Assembly (NCBI RefSeq): GCF_947623445.1
Contig: NC_135246.1
Location: forward strand, 13,871,856-13,935,855
Length of the DNA stretch: 64,000 bases
Reading direction: 5' to 3'
From: Clavelina lepadiformis
Lineage: Eukaryota; Chordata; Ascidiacea; Aplousobranchia; Clavelinidae
Both the position numbers and the translations under genes were made by a program. The notes beneath the pieces are model-generated. The model ran no database searches. It saw only the letters and a program-made list of their open reading frames with translations, and had not been told where the DNA came from. This document shows, one piece after another, positions 1-12,018 of this stretch. Numbering within the stretch: position 1 is the first letter of the stretch; every line of letters starts with the position of its first letter.

Positions 1-530
1 GAAAATAGTTTGTTACATAACACACCAAACGTGGTCATTTTGCGTCGAGAACAGTTTCGACACAAGGTTTCAATGTGACATGAAAATCAATCGTTGCTTT
101 GTAGGGTTCTGATTACAATAAAAATGTACTTCGATGCTTTACGTTTGTTATTGCCATGTACCCAATATGGAAATCTGCTTTTTGAAATTGCAATATTTGC
201 CTGTTTCTCTTTACGTGAAACGTGAAATTTGAGGGCCTGGGAGCATTTCGGTTGTTGTAATATACGTCAAAATATGACAAAATTTATCGCCTTTACACTA
301 ATGACGATACCTACTTAGCATCCTGTTTACCCTTTAAACACATTTACACGGTTGGTTTAAAACCTTGATTAACGTCTGATTCTGCGCTAAACTTGCTGAA
401 ATTTAACGCTGTCGTTAACGCAATCTTACATTTCCTGAACGACCGACAGTTTTGACAACTTTAAGACGCTGTTTCACACTTTTAATTTCACAACATACCT
501 TTGACTCATTTCGTTAAAACTCTATTGCAG
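1..530. other. 5' flank, no supported gene
   Basis: No convincing exon is seen. An AATAAA at 117-122 could be the poly(A) signal of a plus-strand gene ending upstream of the window. The signal-peptide exon of the receptor gene that starts at about 531 must lie here or off the left edge; I could not identify it. Confidence 0.35.
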
Positions 531-3500
531 GACCTTGGGAGAATCTACGTGAGCTACGGAGGCTAAGTATGCATCTAACTACTCTCCTGGGCGTCGTCTT
601 TATGTGTGTTACTTACATGCAATTTGTTTGTAGATGTAAAATCGCTTTTTTTCCTGGGATTCCAATATGACGAAGGAGTTGGAGTCCGAGCAATTTTTTT
701 TCTCAGCAATCGGACATACCCATCCAGAGTTGATTTAAAATATTGGAAAGAAACTTCACCAGATTCGGTGAGTGATTTGGTGCTACATGCAAATGGTCTT
801 GAATTGACTCCCCAAATAATTAAGATGTTAGTAATTTATTTTACCATCAACTTGGATTTTGATGCAGTCACTTTGATTTTCAGACTTTCGATGCTAATTT
901 TCTACCAAAGTCAGGAATCAATTTTGTCAAATTATCGCAAATTTCTCAATCAAATGATGAACTTGTGTGTGCAAAACTTCTGTTTGAGGAGTTCTGTTAT
1001 TCAGTAGAAGAAGCGCTAGGTATGAATATTGTTTCCAACGGGTACTGATACTATATGCTTTGGACGTAAGTTAATTCTCTATATTCTATATAAGTAAAAT
1101 GACGTGCCCCAACTTTTATTATATTATACAATATGATCGACATTATGTCTTTGCTTTGTCGTGTTTGTAACAAACAAAAACTTATAAATCTCTGCTGGTT
1201 GTCAATAAATATAGATTTGCCCGAAGCATATGGCGTCAAAGTGGTTTCAGTCAATGTACAACCGACGATTTCTTGGAAATATGATCCGGTGTATATCTCC
1301 AACGGTGTTGCGTTTGAAGTACAATACAAGTTAGTAAGGATGCAAACTTGTGCGTTTTGTCTCATTGCATCTTGAATAACCAAAAGCAGTAACCGTTCAG
1401 AGACATTTGGAGTAATTCATGGGAAGGAAAACTGAAAAACAAATTGATACGTGGCTTGAAATACAATTTCTTTCGGTTTATTCACCACCCCGAGTACGAT
1501 GATAGCCTTTTTGACCCTTCCAACATCGGTGCCTATTACTTACGCGTGAGACCTTGCTTGACCGAAGTTCCCTCTAAATGTGGAGGTTGGGCGCAGTCGA
1601 AACTTTTTCAATTGCCGGAGGACGGTAACTAGCTTTTCCTCATCTTTATGTTTACGTTTTTATTTTATTACCGTATGTTACTATTATGTCAAAAGATGAC
1701 ATTACTGCAGATATATTAAGTTCTGTTTAACATTTTATATCGCAGACACTACTTCGCATCCTGACTTTGAAATCCTGGACGTCTTTGCGGGAAATTATTT
1801 GAGAATAAAAAACAATCCCCACATGGTAGAACAAACGAATAAATCTCTTGAATGCTACCACGATGGACTGAAATACTTGATTTCGTATTGGAGTGACAAC
1901 GACAAAACACAACCGAAACATGTAAATTTCTTATGAGTTCCTTCTATTTTGTGAACGTTGTTTCGTATAAGGTAAAGATATTCAAGGGAGAATATGTAAA
2001 CATTGCAGGAATACGAAATACGAAATTTCAGTCAGACTCTTTTCTCCTTGCCCTTACATACTCGTCCAACCCAAAACGTTACCATCTGTGTGAAGATGGC
2101 GATAGGCCGGACGATCCAATTAGGGTTAAACCCAAATATTTCTAAATGGGAGAAAAAGTGCAAAGTAGTTTCAGGTAAAATTGTCCAATTTTTCTAAAAG
2201 TTTTTTGTGCTCTGTTAAATGTTTTTGTTTAGATTGCTTTGGTTTAGCAACAGTAGCGCCATGGATTTGAAACACGTTGAAACATGGATCACGTTGCTTA
2301 TACTTTATTTCATTCTTTTTCATTTTCATACTGTTCATGATTTTTTATCATTTTTCTGTACAACTTGATTGACAGGGCAGCCGCCAGATGAGAATGCCAC
2401 GGTTTTTGTCATCATCCTCGTTTCTTTAGTCGCATTTGCTGTTGCTGCAATCGGGTTTATAATTTACAAGGTGAAGCGGTTTTACGTTTCTGTCTACAAA
2501 ACTGAGTCAAAAATTCCAAAAGAGCTGGTAAGCTATAGTAAAAAAGTTTTGTTGTTTTCTGATTAATGTTTTTCTTCCCGTGGTTGTTGTTATGGAGGTT
2601 ATTTTCCTATGAGTTTATCATGACAACTCAGAAATAAACAAACCTCAATACCTTTTATAAATCTGAGTCATAAAGGGTCAAGCAAGGATAGCCATGGATA
2701 TGCGTATAAGTGGTTTGATTGCCATTCTATTTCATGTAATTCCGGTTGTGAAAGATGGTCATAATGAGTGATGCCCTTCTGCTGTCATTTTGTTTTCTTT
2801 TTTAACGCAATGCTATTGTTATTATTTTACTTATCAGCGTTTTAAATCAGCAAATGATTCTGCGAAATGAAATCACGGGATGAAATCAGTTGACTTTGTT
2901 TTGTAAACTTTGGTTTAAAAATAATACGTCAATTCATTGGCGAAGCGTTTAAAAGTTGTATGAGAATAACTCTATCTTTTACCCTTTAACTGGTGAAAAT
3001 CTGTTCACTTGGACCCGTGAACAAGAGCAAGCGTCGTTGTAATGCTTTGCCTATGACAGGCATGTGCAACCTTTTTCACTGGAGGGCCAAATACAAAATT
3101 TTGAATGACAACGCGGGCCACATGATTTTTTCAGAAAAAATTAGTATCGTAAAACGACTTTCCTATGCAGTTTATGTAGTTAAGAAATAGATTTAATGCA
3201 GTCCACGACACACTTGTGCGACAATTTATTGAAAAACTGTGAATAATTGTCGATGGAAGATGAGGAAACTAAATTCAGTCAAGCGTATTTAATCACAGAT
3301 TAATGTGATTTTTGCTGTTGCACATCTTTGCAAACTTTTTAAATCTAAATTTTAAAACTTTTTACATCTTTTCAAACAGCTTTTTCAAAGTGCTAATCTC
3401 GCATTGCGAAATTATGCAACGCAGCATTGTTGCATCACAAAGGGCAATATTTCTATACACAGCGTGCGAAAATTTCCATTGCTTTGATGTAAACTGCATG

Positions 3501-5775
3501 AAATAGTGATGCTAGTGGCTAGTATGAAGTTCTAACATTTTGCTGAGCACCACACGGGCCGCACGGAACAACCTGGTGGGCCGCAGTGCGGCCCGCGGGC
3601 CACTGGTTGCACATGTCTGGCCTATGGCCACCACAACGGTAGCGCAACTGGGTTTCCTACCGATTTGGCTCGTACGAGTGCTATCTCGTCCGCCATCAAG
3701 CCGACAATCACTGTCTTTGCCCCCTCCCCCCTTTCAATTTTCCATGATGTGAGACTCATGTGTATGCACTGTGTGTATGTTAATGTTTAATTGTACTTTT
3801 AAGGTTAAAACTCGCGCTTAACGATAGTCAAAATGTTCGGCATAACCATAGCAATGGCTTAATCCTTTTTTACCAGCTTGATGTCCTGAACGAGATGGAA
3901 AATCTTCAATCTTCCACTCTAAGAGAAAATATTCAATCTGATACACCAAATTCAGTGGAAATAATTGACCCACTTGTCCCCGAGCCACGCTCAATTTATT
4001 CATCATCAGAAAGTGTGTCGCATTCTTATAGAGGTATTTTTTCAGTTATGTATACAGTATACCTTAGTTACCTACTATACCTTCGGTTAAGCAGTCCCAA
4101 GTAGTATATGCTTATTGACACTGTATTTCTTTCATTAGATTCCATATATCCCTCCGAGGCAGGTGACACTGACAAAAGTTCTTTAAGTTCGGTTGCTTCG
4201 TCCACTGCGACTGGCTCTGCCACAACCAGTTTTGTCGTTTCCATTCCCGTATCTTCGCAGCTGGAAGATCTACCGTACATCCGACACGCAATATCCGCAG
4301 ATACTACCACGGAAATAAGTTATCCAGGGACGCCCTATCCAGACGACGATCATTGCTCCACTGACGATTTATGGCAATGTCAAATTATAAGCGACTCAAA
4401 CCATTTTGGCCCTAACACAGATATTTGGCAGATAAACAACATTGATCAAGAGTCAAACAAGGGTCACGGGTCTGAAACTTGTAAATTGCCTTTAAGATCG
4501 CAAACTGGTAGCTTCAAACAGCCGAAGACAAGCGTTGCTTTTCGTCTCAGTAAACGACGTTTAAGCGATAGTCAGATCAGCAGTGAGAGACGGCGCAACA
4601 CATCACATTTCCGTAAAAGCAGTCTGGTGGTTGACAACTCGCATAATCCACCGCGTGGATGTTTGTGCCGTGACATGAAAGATAATCCAAGGGTTGACAC
4701 AAGTTTCCAAGACAATGAACCTAAACCGCCAAACGATCGACTGGTTTTATTCCCGGTGGTCAGCATACGCAGCAAAAAGGCCAAGATCGAACAAAACGTT
4801 AGCACCGATAAACATGCTGAAGACCTCCTGAGTCGTTTCAGTGTCGTAAAAGCTGATACCGGTGTATTATTAAGCAACCCAACTTACACAGGCGCAAAAG
4901 ATGCGAATATTAGCGACAGTGAAGATGAAAGTGACATAAAATGTAAATCTAATCAGTATATCTCATTGCATGGGAACTGTGGGATGCCTCCTAAAGCGCC
5001 AAAACACGCAGCGAAATCGAGGCGGCTGTCTCTAAGTCGCCGTTATAGCCGTTCGTTGTCTTGCGGAAGCTCACTTACCGGCTTCAACAAAAATCTTATC
5101 GATTCTGACACCACCGAATTTCCACGTCCTCGTCAAAGCCTGATCTTATCCGAAGACAGAGCATGTCAGAACGATGAGCTGTCGAGAAAGTGCATGTCAA
5201 AACATTCCCATCATCAACTTCATGAAATTCCGGGAAGCCGAACGAGAAGGTCACGAACAGATTCGGCGGACTCTGGATTTCCTATAGATTGCTCTTTCTT
5301 TTCCGACGGATCACTTTCCCCTCCGCCCACTCCAGCAGATTTTAACCCGCCACTTTCCAACTTCTTTAACTCCGCCATGTTGAACAGCCACATAGGGAAA
5401 CCCGAAGGTGACTGTCGAAATGAGCACATCACTGAAATCTGTAGCGAGTCCACTAGCTCTGGGCTAACGAAGATTACCGAGAGGTCACTAAATGCCAGCA
5501 ATGACGTAATCTCGAGCAACTGCGATGGATCTGTTTTTTTGACTTCGTCAGATGTCGCTGGTACGTCGCAGGGTTCGTGTCGAATTTTTAATCAAGCGTT
5601 CCCATCTTCAAATCTCGATTCGATTTCCGTTAAGTCCAGTAGAAACTTCTCTTTTGGAGAAGATACCGATGACGAATTAAATCATCAGGAAGACATTTCC
5701 TCCAGTTATTTAAAACTGACAGCACTCGGTAAACTGACCCAGATTTCTCATAATCTTTCTGATGGACTCTACTGA
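531..5775 (+). CDS. Class II cytokine receptor-like protein (5' incomplete)
   Basis: Single-pass receptor resembling the interferon/IL-10 receptor (CRF2) family, which signals through JAK-STAT at the plasma membrane. Exons: 531-548 (tentative microexon), 634-830, 884-1019, 1215-1329, 1401-1624, 1746-1921, 2009-2174, 2376-2527, 3877-4033, 4139-5775; all junction phases agree. The first two sure exons give an extra N-terminal domain. 1215-1624 is a fibronectin III D1 domain (W in ISWKYDP, EVQYK, YYLRVRPC). 1746-2174 is D2, ending with paired cysteines. Exon 2376-2527 holds the transmembrane helix, followed by a membrane-proximal KIPKELLDVL like the Box1-type LPxSL of the family. The cytoplasmic tail is about 600 residues, Ser-rich, and mostly encoded by one 1.6-kb exon. 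The signal peptide is not found. Family assignment is by motif and phase, not by alignment search; the vertebrate orthologue is undecided. Confidence 0.75.
3057..3619. mobile_element. Non-autonomous hAT-type transposon in receptor intron
   Basis: The left end CAGGCATGTGCAACC and the right end GGTTGCACATGTCTG are inverted repeats with 14 of 15 bases matching. They are flanked by an 8-bp duplication, GCCTATGA at 3049-3056 and GCCTATGG at 3620-3627 (7 of 8). CAG termini and 8-bp duplications are typical of hAT elements. The interior is non-coding and its right part is GC-rich, unlike the surrounding intron. It sits between the transmembrane exon and the first cytoplasmic exon of the receptor gene. 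Confidence 0.75.
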
Positions 5776-6917
5776 TACAGAGCAGAAGAATAGTTCATAT
5801 GTCTTGAGTTTTGCTCAGGGAAGATATACCTCACCGGCTTTAGTGATATTGTTTTTTCAACAATTAAACAAAAACTACGTTCACTTGTTTGAACAATAAG
5901 TTCTGCAGTTCCTTTTTCTTATTGTTTTTTCACTTTGTAAATATTGCGAGGTACAGTTTTTGTTCTTCCTATCCATTCAACATTCAACATAGTATCAAGT
6001 AAGCGGGTACTTTACTCACGCGTTTCACAAGATTAAATTCTATTCGAGTAATTGAAAGAATATATAATGAGCATGTCAACAACATAAACAAGGTTTATGT
6101 CGAAGGAACCCATAATGTTTCAGCTATGTTTGGCGGCTTTAGTTCAGATAGTTTTCTTCAAACCTTGGAGTAGAAAAGTTTCATATTTCAGGTTGTGACA
6201 AACTTTTTTTTGAAGTCCGTTGTTACATTTTTTGTTAAAGTGTAAATTATACCACATTTTACGTGCGTCGTGTTTACTAATAAATGATTTTTTTTCATTT
6301 TACGGTTAATATTTCGTTTGTTATTATTGAGTACCGTCCTATACTATATCTGTTTTGTATCGGACACCGGCTTGACGGGTGTGTTTCTGGTTTTGTAAAT
6401 TATAAACTGACAATTCAAAATTGAGCTCAGTGTCCTGCTTCATTGCAAAAATTACACTGTCGCGTTTCTATAAGCTTCTCTTTGAATGGCACGAGAGTAC
6501 ACAAAGACAAACCAACACAAACACGACTAAAAAAGTCGTCGCCGAAGAAAGTAGGGGTTCTTTTTGTGCAAACACTTCAGTCTTAAGATTCGTTAAAGTA
6601 TTGTACCAGGTAGTGTAACAAGTATTTACAACATGTAGCATAGAGAGGGGCGATTGTCGTTGACTCTTGGCTTCGACTAACCTGCTTCAGCGTTTATTAT
6701 TATATAGGAGAATACTTAAAACAGTTTCTTTTGACACAGTCAGTTTTCAGTTTGTATGCATTAGGTGTGCTGCGTTTTAAAATGAGGTTAACTGTAAATC
6801 GACCTATTCAGTTTTAGACTTTAAGTTTAAATATCTCTTGTTTAGAGTAGGTGCATCATCTACGGTTGTCATATTAATCCAGGTTGCTTGTGCCAGTTCA
6901 AAAGGTAAAGCAAATAA
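5776..6917. other. 3' UTR and intergenic spacer
   Basis: Contains the receptor 3' UTR to about 6300 and then AT-rich spacer before the start codon at 6918. The short open frame at 6421-6618 shows no family resemblance and is taken as chance. Confidence 0.5.
6279..6284 (+). terminator. Poly(A) signal of the cytokine receptor gene
   Basis: AATAAA about 500 bases after the stop codon at 5773-5775. It is the first canonical signal downstream, so the 3' UTR would be about 0.5 kb. Confidence 0.5.
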
Positions 6918-8211
6918 ATGTCGGGATATTCTGTTGTTGATCCTGACCATACTTCTCCCTCGCATATACATCGAGCTCTTCAACGAGCTGCAGCAAGTTT
7001 TTATTCAGAAAAAATAAATAAACCCAAACCTGAAAATCCCACCATCTCCAAGACTGCTGTTCAAGCTGACCATCGTTCCATCAAAGAAGTCGGAACTTCC
7101 CGTGCGTCATACCGAAGTTATACCAGTGCAAGCAGTCCTATTACTTTTCTTACCGCTAAGGAGATACAATCCTCGGTAAAGAGAAGTAGGCGGTGGTCGG
7201 GTGCGAGAAAGAGCTCCACAATCCAGTCCTTGAAAATTTCTCCTCATCATGCCGGTCGAAGTCCGACTTCTGGAGTTGCCAAGCAATCTACAGTAAACCA
7301 AAATGAAGAAACAGCGGCACCAGAAAGCGCGTACCACAGGACAATTTACGATATTTTGTCGGCGAAATCGCCCAGGAGCAGTTACGGTCATCTTACAAAG
7401 GCTTTGGAACGTTCGGACGAGAATCCAATTAAACGTCAAAACCCATCCCTAGAAAGAGAAACACTCGAAAAAATTCTACTTCGTGATGGCAGTGATGGCA
7501 TCAGCTCTCAAGACAAAAATAATCCTTATTATCCAGCAAAATATGACTGGGCATTGCGATATTCTCTGAAACCAAATCAGGATATAAAACAAAACGTTAC
7601 CACGTCATCTAATGTAGAATCGCTGCCAAGAATCCGGAATATTGACGGAAACAATTGTGCAATAAATCCTGTTAACCTTACAAATGTTTTGAATGACTTA
7701 GAGCGCCGCAAATCGCCCGAACTTGTACCGTCGGTCAAAAGACAAGCTGCTCATCGCGCTTTGCAAGCTTATTTAAAAAGAGAACAATCGGCTACAAAAG
7801 CACAACCAAAATACTTCATGACTATTCGCTTACCAAATCCAAGTGCATCGTACGCAGAGAACGAAATAGCAAAGAAAAGAAAAACCAGGCTAAGTATGAG
7901 GTAAGCAGAAATAGATTTCATAGTTGAATGTATAATTATTAAGTCTGCATATTGTGACAACATTCACATTTGTCTGAGAAAAACCTTTTTTATGGTTTAA
8001 TTTGAGATGTCTTTTGTTTGATAGGCGAGGCAACCAAGCTTCCGTGTCTTCCTTTTTACCTTTTTTGGAAAGATGCGAAAGCCATAAAGGCAACAACTCC
8101 ATTACATCTAATCTTCCAGCATCTCCTCCAAATTCCGGTCTTTTGTGTCGGACAAACGTCCAACCGTTTGTGTTTAGAAAACACTCCACCCCAAGAACTG
8201 CAGAAACGTAA
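6918..8211 (+). CDS. Unrecognised basic, low-complexity protein, two exons
   Basis: Exons 6918-7900 and 8025-8211 give about 389 residues. The donor is GTAAGC after a phase-2 AG, and the acceptor ATAG restores an Arg codon, so the second exon continues the frame to a TAA at 8209-8211. I do not recognise the protein. It is rich in Ser, Arg, Lys, Pro and Asn with no transmembrane segment or signal peptide. It is probably largely disordered, apart from short ordered-looking stretches near NPYYPAKYDWALRY (about residues 201-214) and PKYFMTIRLPNP (about 296-307). The first exon is open for 983 bases, much longer than expected by chance in AT-rich DNA, and this is the main support that it is real. 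It lies between the cytokine receptor and the MS4A-like gene on the same strand. It could be a cytoskeletal or sperm/cilium protein, but nothing proves that. Confidence 0.7.
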
Positions 8212-9718
8212 TAGTCGTGTTTTTTACGGTATTGTAAAGCATTTTTATGAAAACCAAGTCAAAAGTGAGAAAAATAACATGGTCATATTTGCACAAAGTT
8301 CATATTCAGACAATAGCCGTGTTTGCTTTTGTCGCCTTGTGTTTTCCATCTCAGCTTATTTGTTGTAAAGAGCAGAAAATCTTATAATACAAAAAGCCCT
8401 ATATTGAATGAATCAAAAAGATCTGCTGTATAAACAAGGTGCTTTGAGACGGTTAATTCACGCAAAACCTCTCTTACTGTTAACTATTAGCATCCAATGA
8501 TACAATGAATATTTAAGCATCTTGTGAATGAATAGCGTCATTTTATTATGAATACAACATCGGTCTTGGTTACAGCGTTACATATATTTGCTTTTATGGA
8601 TGTCTTATAGGTAAGTTTATCTGCTTTTGTCGTGAAACACAATGTGACTATTCTTGGGAAAGTCATGGAATGTTTGGACTTTAAAATCAGTTTTGTTGAA
8701 ATTAACTTACGTCATCAATCACTCACATATATATAAAAGATGACTTGACAACATTGCGTTGGTTGAAGTGGCCTCGAGTAGACCAGAATAAGAAATTTTA
8801 ATCGGTTTTTTTACAACTTGTTTTTGTAGAATTCTGTGACTCAAGGGTAACCACCACAAATTTCACAATAACCGTGACGCGCTTAATTAAGCACCCTTTA
8901 CAAGCTTGTTATAAGTGCTATCGCATTGTCTTCACGTGTTTACAATTAGAGACCTTAACCAGCCAAAAACCGAGTATTAGTCTCCTTCAGTTTCAGAACA
9001 ATGGTACCATTGCTTGTGCTAAGACGTATGACGTATATCCTTCCTCGCTAATGAGGCTGAATGGGTAAATGCCCGACAAACCTTCGTCACTGACTAAGGT
9101 AGAAAGAATTTGAAAAACAGCTTTCTGTCAATACCTCAATTTTTAGAAACCCATCAAGGGGTAACGAATGTGTGACGTATTTTTCTGTACTTCACGATAT
9201 GTTCAAATGCTTGTGTCAGTAACGTCGTCTAATCAGAGTGTGGTCTCTTGCGCCTAATAGCGGTGGAGGCATCAGTGATACATTTATTGTAACATATCAG
9301 CGTGTAATGATCGGAGGCGGTTCATTGTTTATTTTGTAAAGTGGCTTGACAAGATATTCTATTATTTAAAGCAACTCATTCTACGCCTTTTCTTTGTTTT
9401 TTCCCTCCTCGTATAATTTACAAGCGCCTAGACAATTCATATCTAAACTTGATACCGAACTGTAGTAATGTGATCACCTAAACATATTGTTGTGGGAAAT
9501 GCCTCACAAAAGTGATTGCTTCAATGATACCTACACTGGCAGATCTTTAAGGCATATGAAGAGATAACAAAAAATATGTTGGTGTCAGTAAATGTATATA
9601 GATAAAGGGTAAAAATATTTAAAAGAACCCTGGATAAGTGTAGGCATTTTTGATAGAGGAAATTAATTCCATTAACTAAACCAACAGAAGTCAGAAGTTT
9701 TGTTACCGCTGGAAAAGC
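8212..9718. other. Intergenic, no supported gene
   Basis: AT-rich spacer that includes the 3' UTR of the upstream gene. The short open frame at 8874-9068 is below the length I would trust and has no recognisable motif. A run resembling a TATA box (catatatataaaag) lies near 8726-8739, but it is about 1 kb from the next start codon, so I do not call a promoter. Confidence 0.45.
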
Positions 9719-11712
9719 ATGCCACCTGCCAAAAACAACGATGTCCCTACTAACCACGGAGCTCTAAAACTTGTCAAAGCTTCTACAGTCGTAATGTCTA
9801 CGCTTTCGGTACTCCACACCGCGTGCTGGGCTTCATGCATAGTTTTAGGAGTAGTAGCTATTTGGATTAGGCTCCAATTTACTGAAGGATGGCAGTCAAC
9901 ATATTTTGGAAAGATCGGTTTTTCAATATGGGCATCTGTACCGGTGAGCAGTCTCTGATTTAGCAACGTGCATACTGAGACATTTGTACAGCATTAAAGA
10001 CGAGAACAAAATTGACATGACCCAAATTTCCATGAATTTGATTTCTATGTTTTATTAGTTTATTATTTGTGGAGTACTGTCAGTTGCTGCAGCAAAAACG
10101 ACAAGCCACAGGCTAATGACGTGGTATGCTGTCTCTTCTTTGGCTTCTCTCCTTCTTTCGCTGGCCATATTATCCTATTCAGTCGTGGGGGTTGCAAACG
10201 AAGCTACTGTTGAAGTTTATCCTAAACGGGTTAGTGTGCAAGGGCATGGTGTGCAAAATTATATTATCACAATAAATTTGACGTATGACGCTGTGTAACG
10301 TTTATTGCAGATTATCGTAGCCGGCATAACTGCTTTTGTTACTTTTATTGAAATTGTGACTTCAACGATTTCTTTGATTACTTGCTACCGAGCTATTGGA
10401 TTATCACTGCAATTCACGTCAAAGGTACGAAAATTTTCAATAATTTATAGACATCGTTCGACTTTCGAATTTCACAGCCTTCCCTACATAAAAAGCTAAA
10501 CGGTCGCTTGCCAAAATCTCGAGTTCATCCTTCCGACGATGTTGAACCTGGTCACGTGACGGTTATGGCGTTACCAGCCAAGCAAGCGGCGGAACTTTTT
10601 GTAGCTATGTACAGGTATACGTCAAAGCGAACGTGGTGTCTATAGAAGCATCTTATTTTTTTGTTTTATACAAAAAATCTTTTTGCAGACCTTTCCTACA
10701 TGGTAGTCCTGTGTTTACCCCACCTGGAATGGAAAGTTTCCAAACAGAAGAAATTAATCATTTCCCGGAACCATCGTCGGACAGAAAACATTCTCTTCAA
10801 GGTTTAAAACGTTTTATATACGAAAATTATTTGTTAATTGAGTTGCGTTAGACAACAACGATTAATGTATACGAGAGAGATATAAAAATGTTTGAGTACA
10901 GAAGGTGCTGTCTTTTTATAGAAGAACGTCGTCGACACAGAAAACGCCATAATCGACGCCCTCCTAGTAGAAATAATTCTCCAGATGAATCTATTTCAGG
11001 TTGTGTTTAGTCTGTGTGGTTTTTCATGTGTTGAAATTTGTTAGCTTAATTTGCTGATATTTAAAAATATCTTAATGACTGATAAAAAATTTAAGTACGG
11101 TATTAGGTTACATTTCACATAAAAAAGTAACATTTTTTGTCATAATTACGTTTCAGGATTCCCAACTGAGCCCAATTTCCTTAGCTATAATGACGAGGTT
11201 GATAGCGAAGCAGAGACAACTCGTGTTAATCGTTCATCGAATGCAATGGATGGACCTCAGTCTCCTTTGCAAACTGACGAAAACACTTTGCAAATGCATA
11301 CCCCAAGGTACAGAAAAGCAAATCATTGAATCACTTCAACGTTTATGTTCTAACTGCTTTTTGCCTATACTGTAGATCAATGTAAATGTAAAAGCCCTGC
11401 ATTGTAAATAGGCTACGTAAATGTAAACTTTAAAACCGTGATTTTTATTAATACTTGGTTCGTGTATATTCTATTTTTGATAAATGGTTATTCAGGCCTT
11501 TCTCGCAACCACACCTCGCTACAGTTCTTGAAAATGAAGGTGATAGTTCTTTTCAAAAGAACCACGCTGACACTACAGCTGACAAACTTGAAACTGAGCA
11601 ACGGAAGAACATATCGCAGAAAGTCAGTAAAACAGTTGTACCTGACAAAGAAATTGATGGAAAAGAAGTGTCTCCACCCCGGCCCAATGATATTGGGACT
11701 GAGAATTCGTAA
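9719..11712 (+). CDS. MS4A/CD20-like four-transmembrane protein
   Basis: Exons 9719-9943, 10059-10229, 10311-10424, 10478-10614, 10689-10801, 10922-10999, 11157-11307 and 11496-11712 give 401 residues; all phases agree. The first three exons encode four hydrophobic helices (about residues 23-50, 66-88, 97-122, 133-160). The second helix carries FIICGVLSVAAAK, like the FIISGxLSIxA of membrane-spanning 4-domain (MS4A) proteins. The fourth contains FIEIVTSTISLITCYRA, like the LE...C pattern of the family. A short N-terminus precedes helix 1. The long cytoplasmic C-terminus (about 240 residues) is hydrophilic, with a basic EERRRHRKRHNRR stretch and acidic Ser/Thr-rich sequence; it is longer than in most vertebrate MS4A proteins. 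Members are plasma-membrane or endosomal proteins, some linked to immune receptor complexes. Another tetraspan family (TMEM176 or similar) is possible. Confidence 0.72.
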
Positions 11713-12018
11713 CCTTTGCTTGTATTCACATCTTTAGTTCAAGCAAGGTTTGCTTTATCAACTTATTCTACCTAATTGTTTGTATTGAACAGTGATTCAT
11801 TTGAAAAATATACTCTGCATATTTTTTGCATACATGTGGTTGCATGGGATTTGATGAATTTTATTCATGTTCTGACACATTACAAAGGACTTGCAGTAAT
11901 TGGAAAACACAAAACGATTTCGTGAAGTTACAGATCTGCAGTTATATATACTGACCAATTGAGAAATTAAACGTTTACTGCAAGCACACAATGAGGATAC
12001 AAATAACATGATTGAAAT
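11713..12018. other. Shared 3' region of two convergent genes
   Basis: The MS4A-like gene (+) and the annexin gene (-) end 306 bases apart, so their 3' UTRs probably abut or overlap. TTTATT at 11860-11865 reads as AATAAA on the minus strand and would suit the annexin transcript. Confidence 0.5.

Noticed and set aside
569..631. Signal-peptide-like exon of the cytokine receptor
   Set aside because: Joining it in frame to the next exon would need an intron of about 28 bases, below the usual splicing minimum.
3630..3725. Second SINE copy on the minus strand
   Set aside because: It shares only a short TTGCGCTACC segment with the MANEA intron SINE and has no clear B box.
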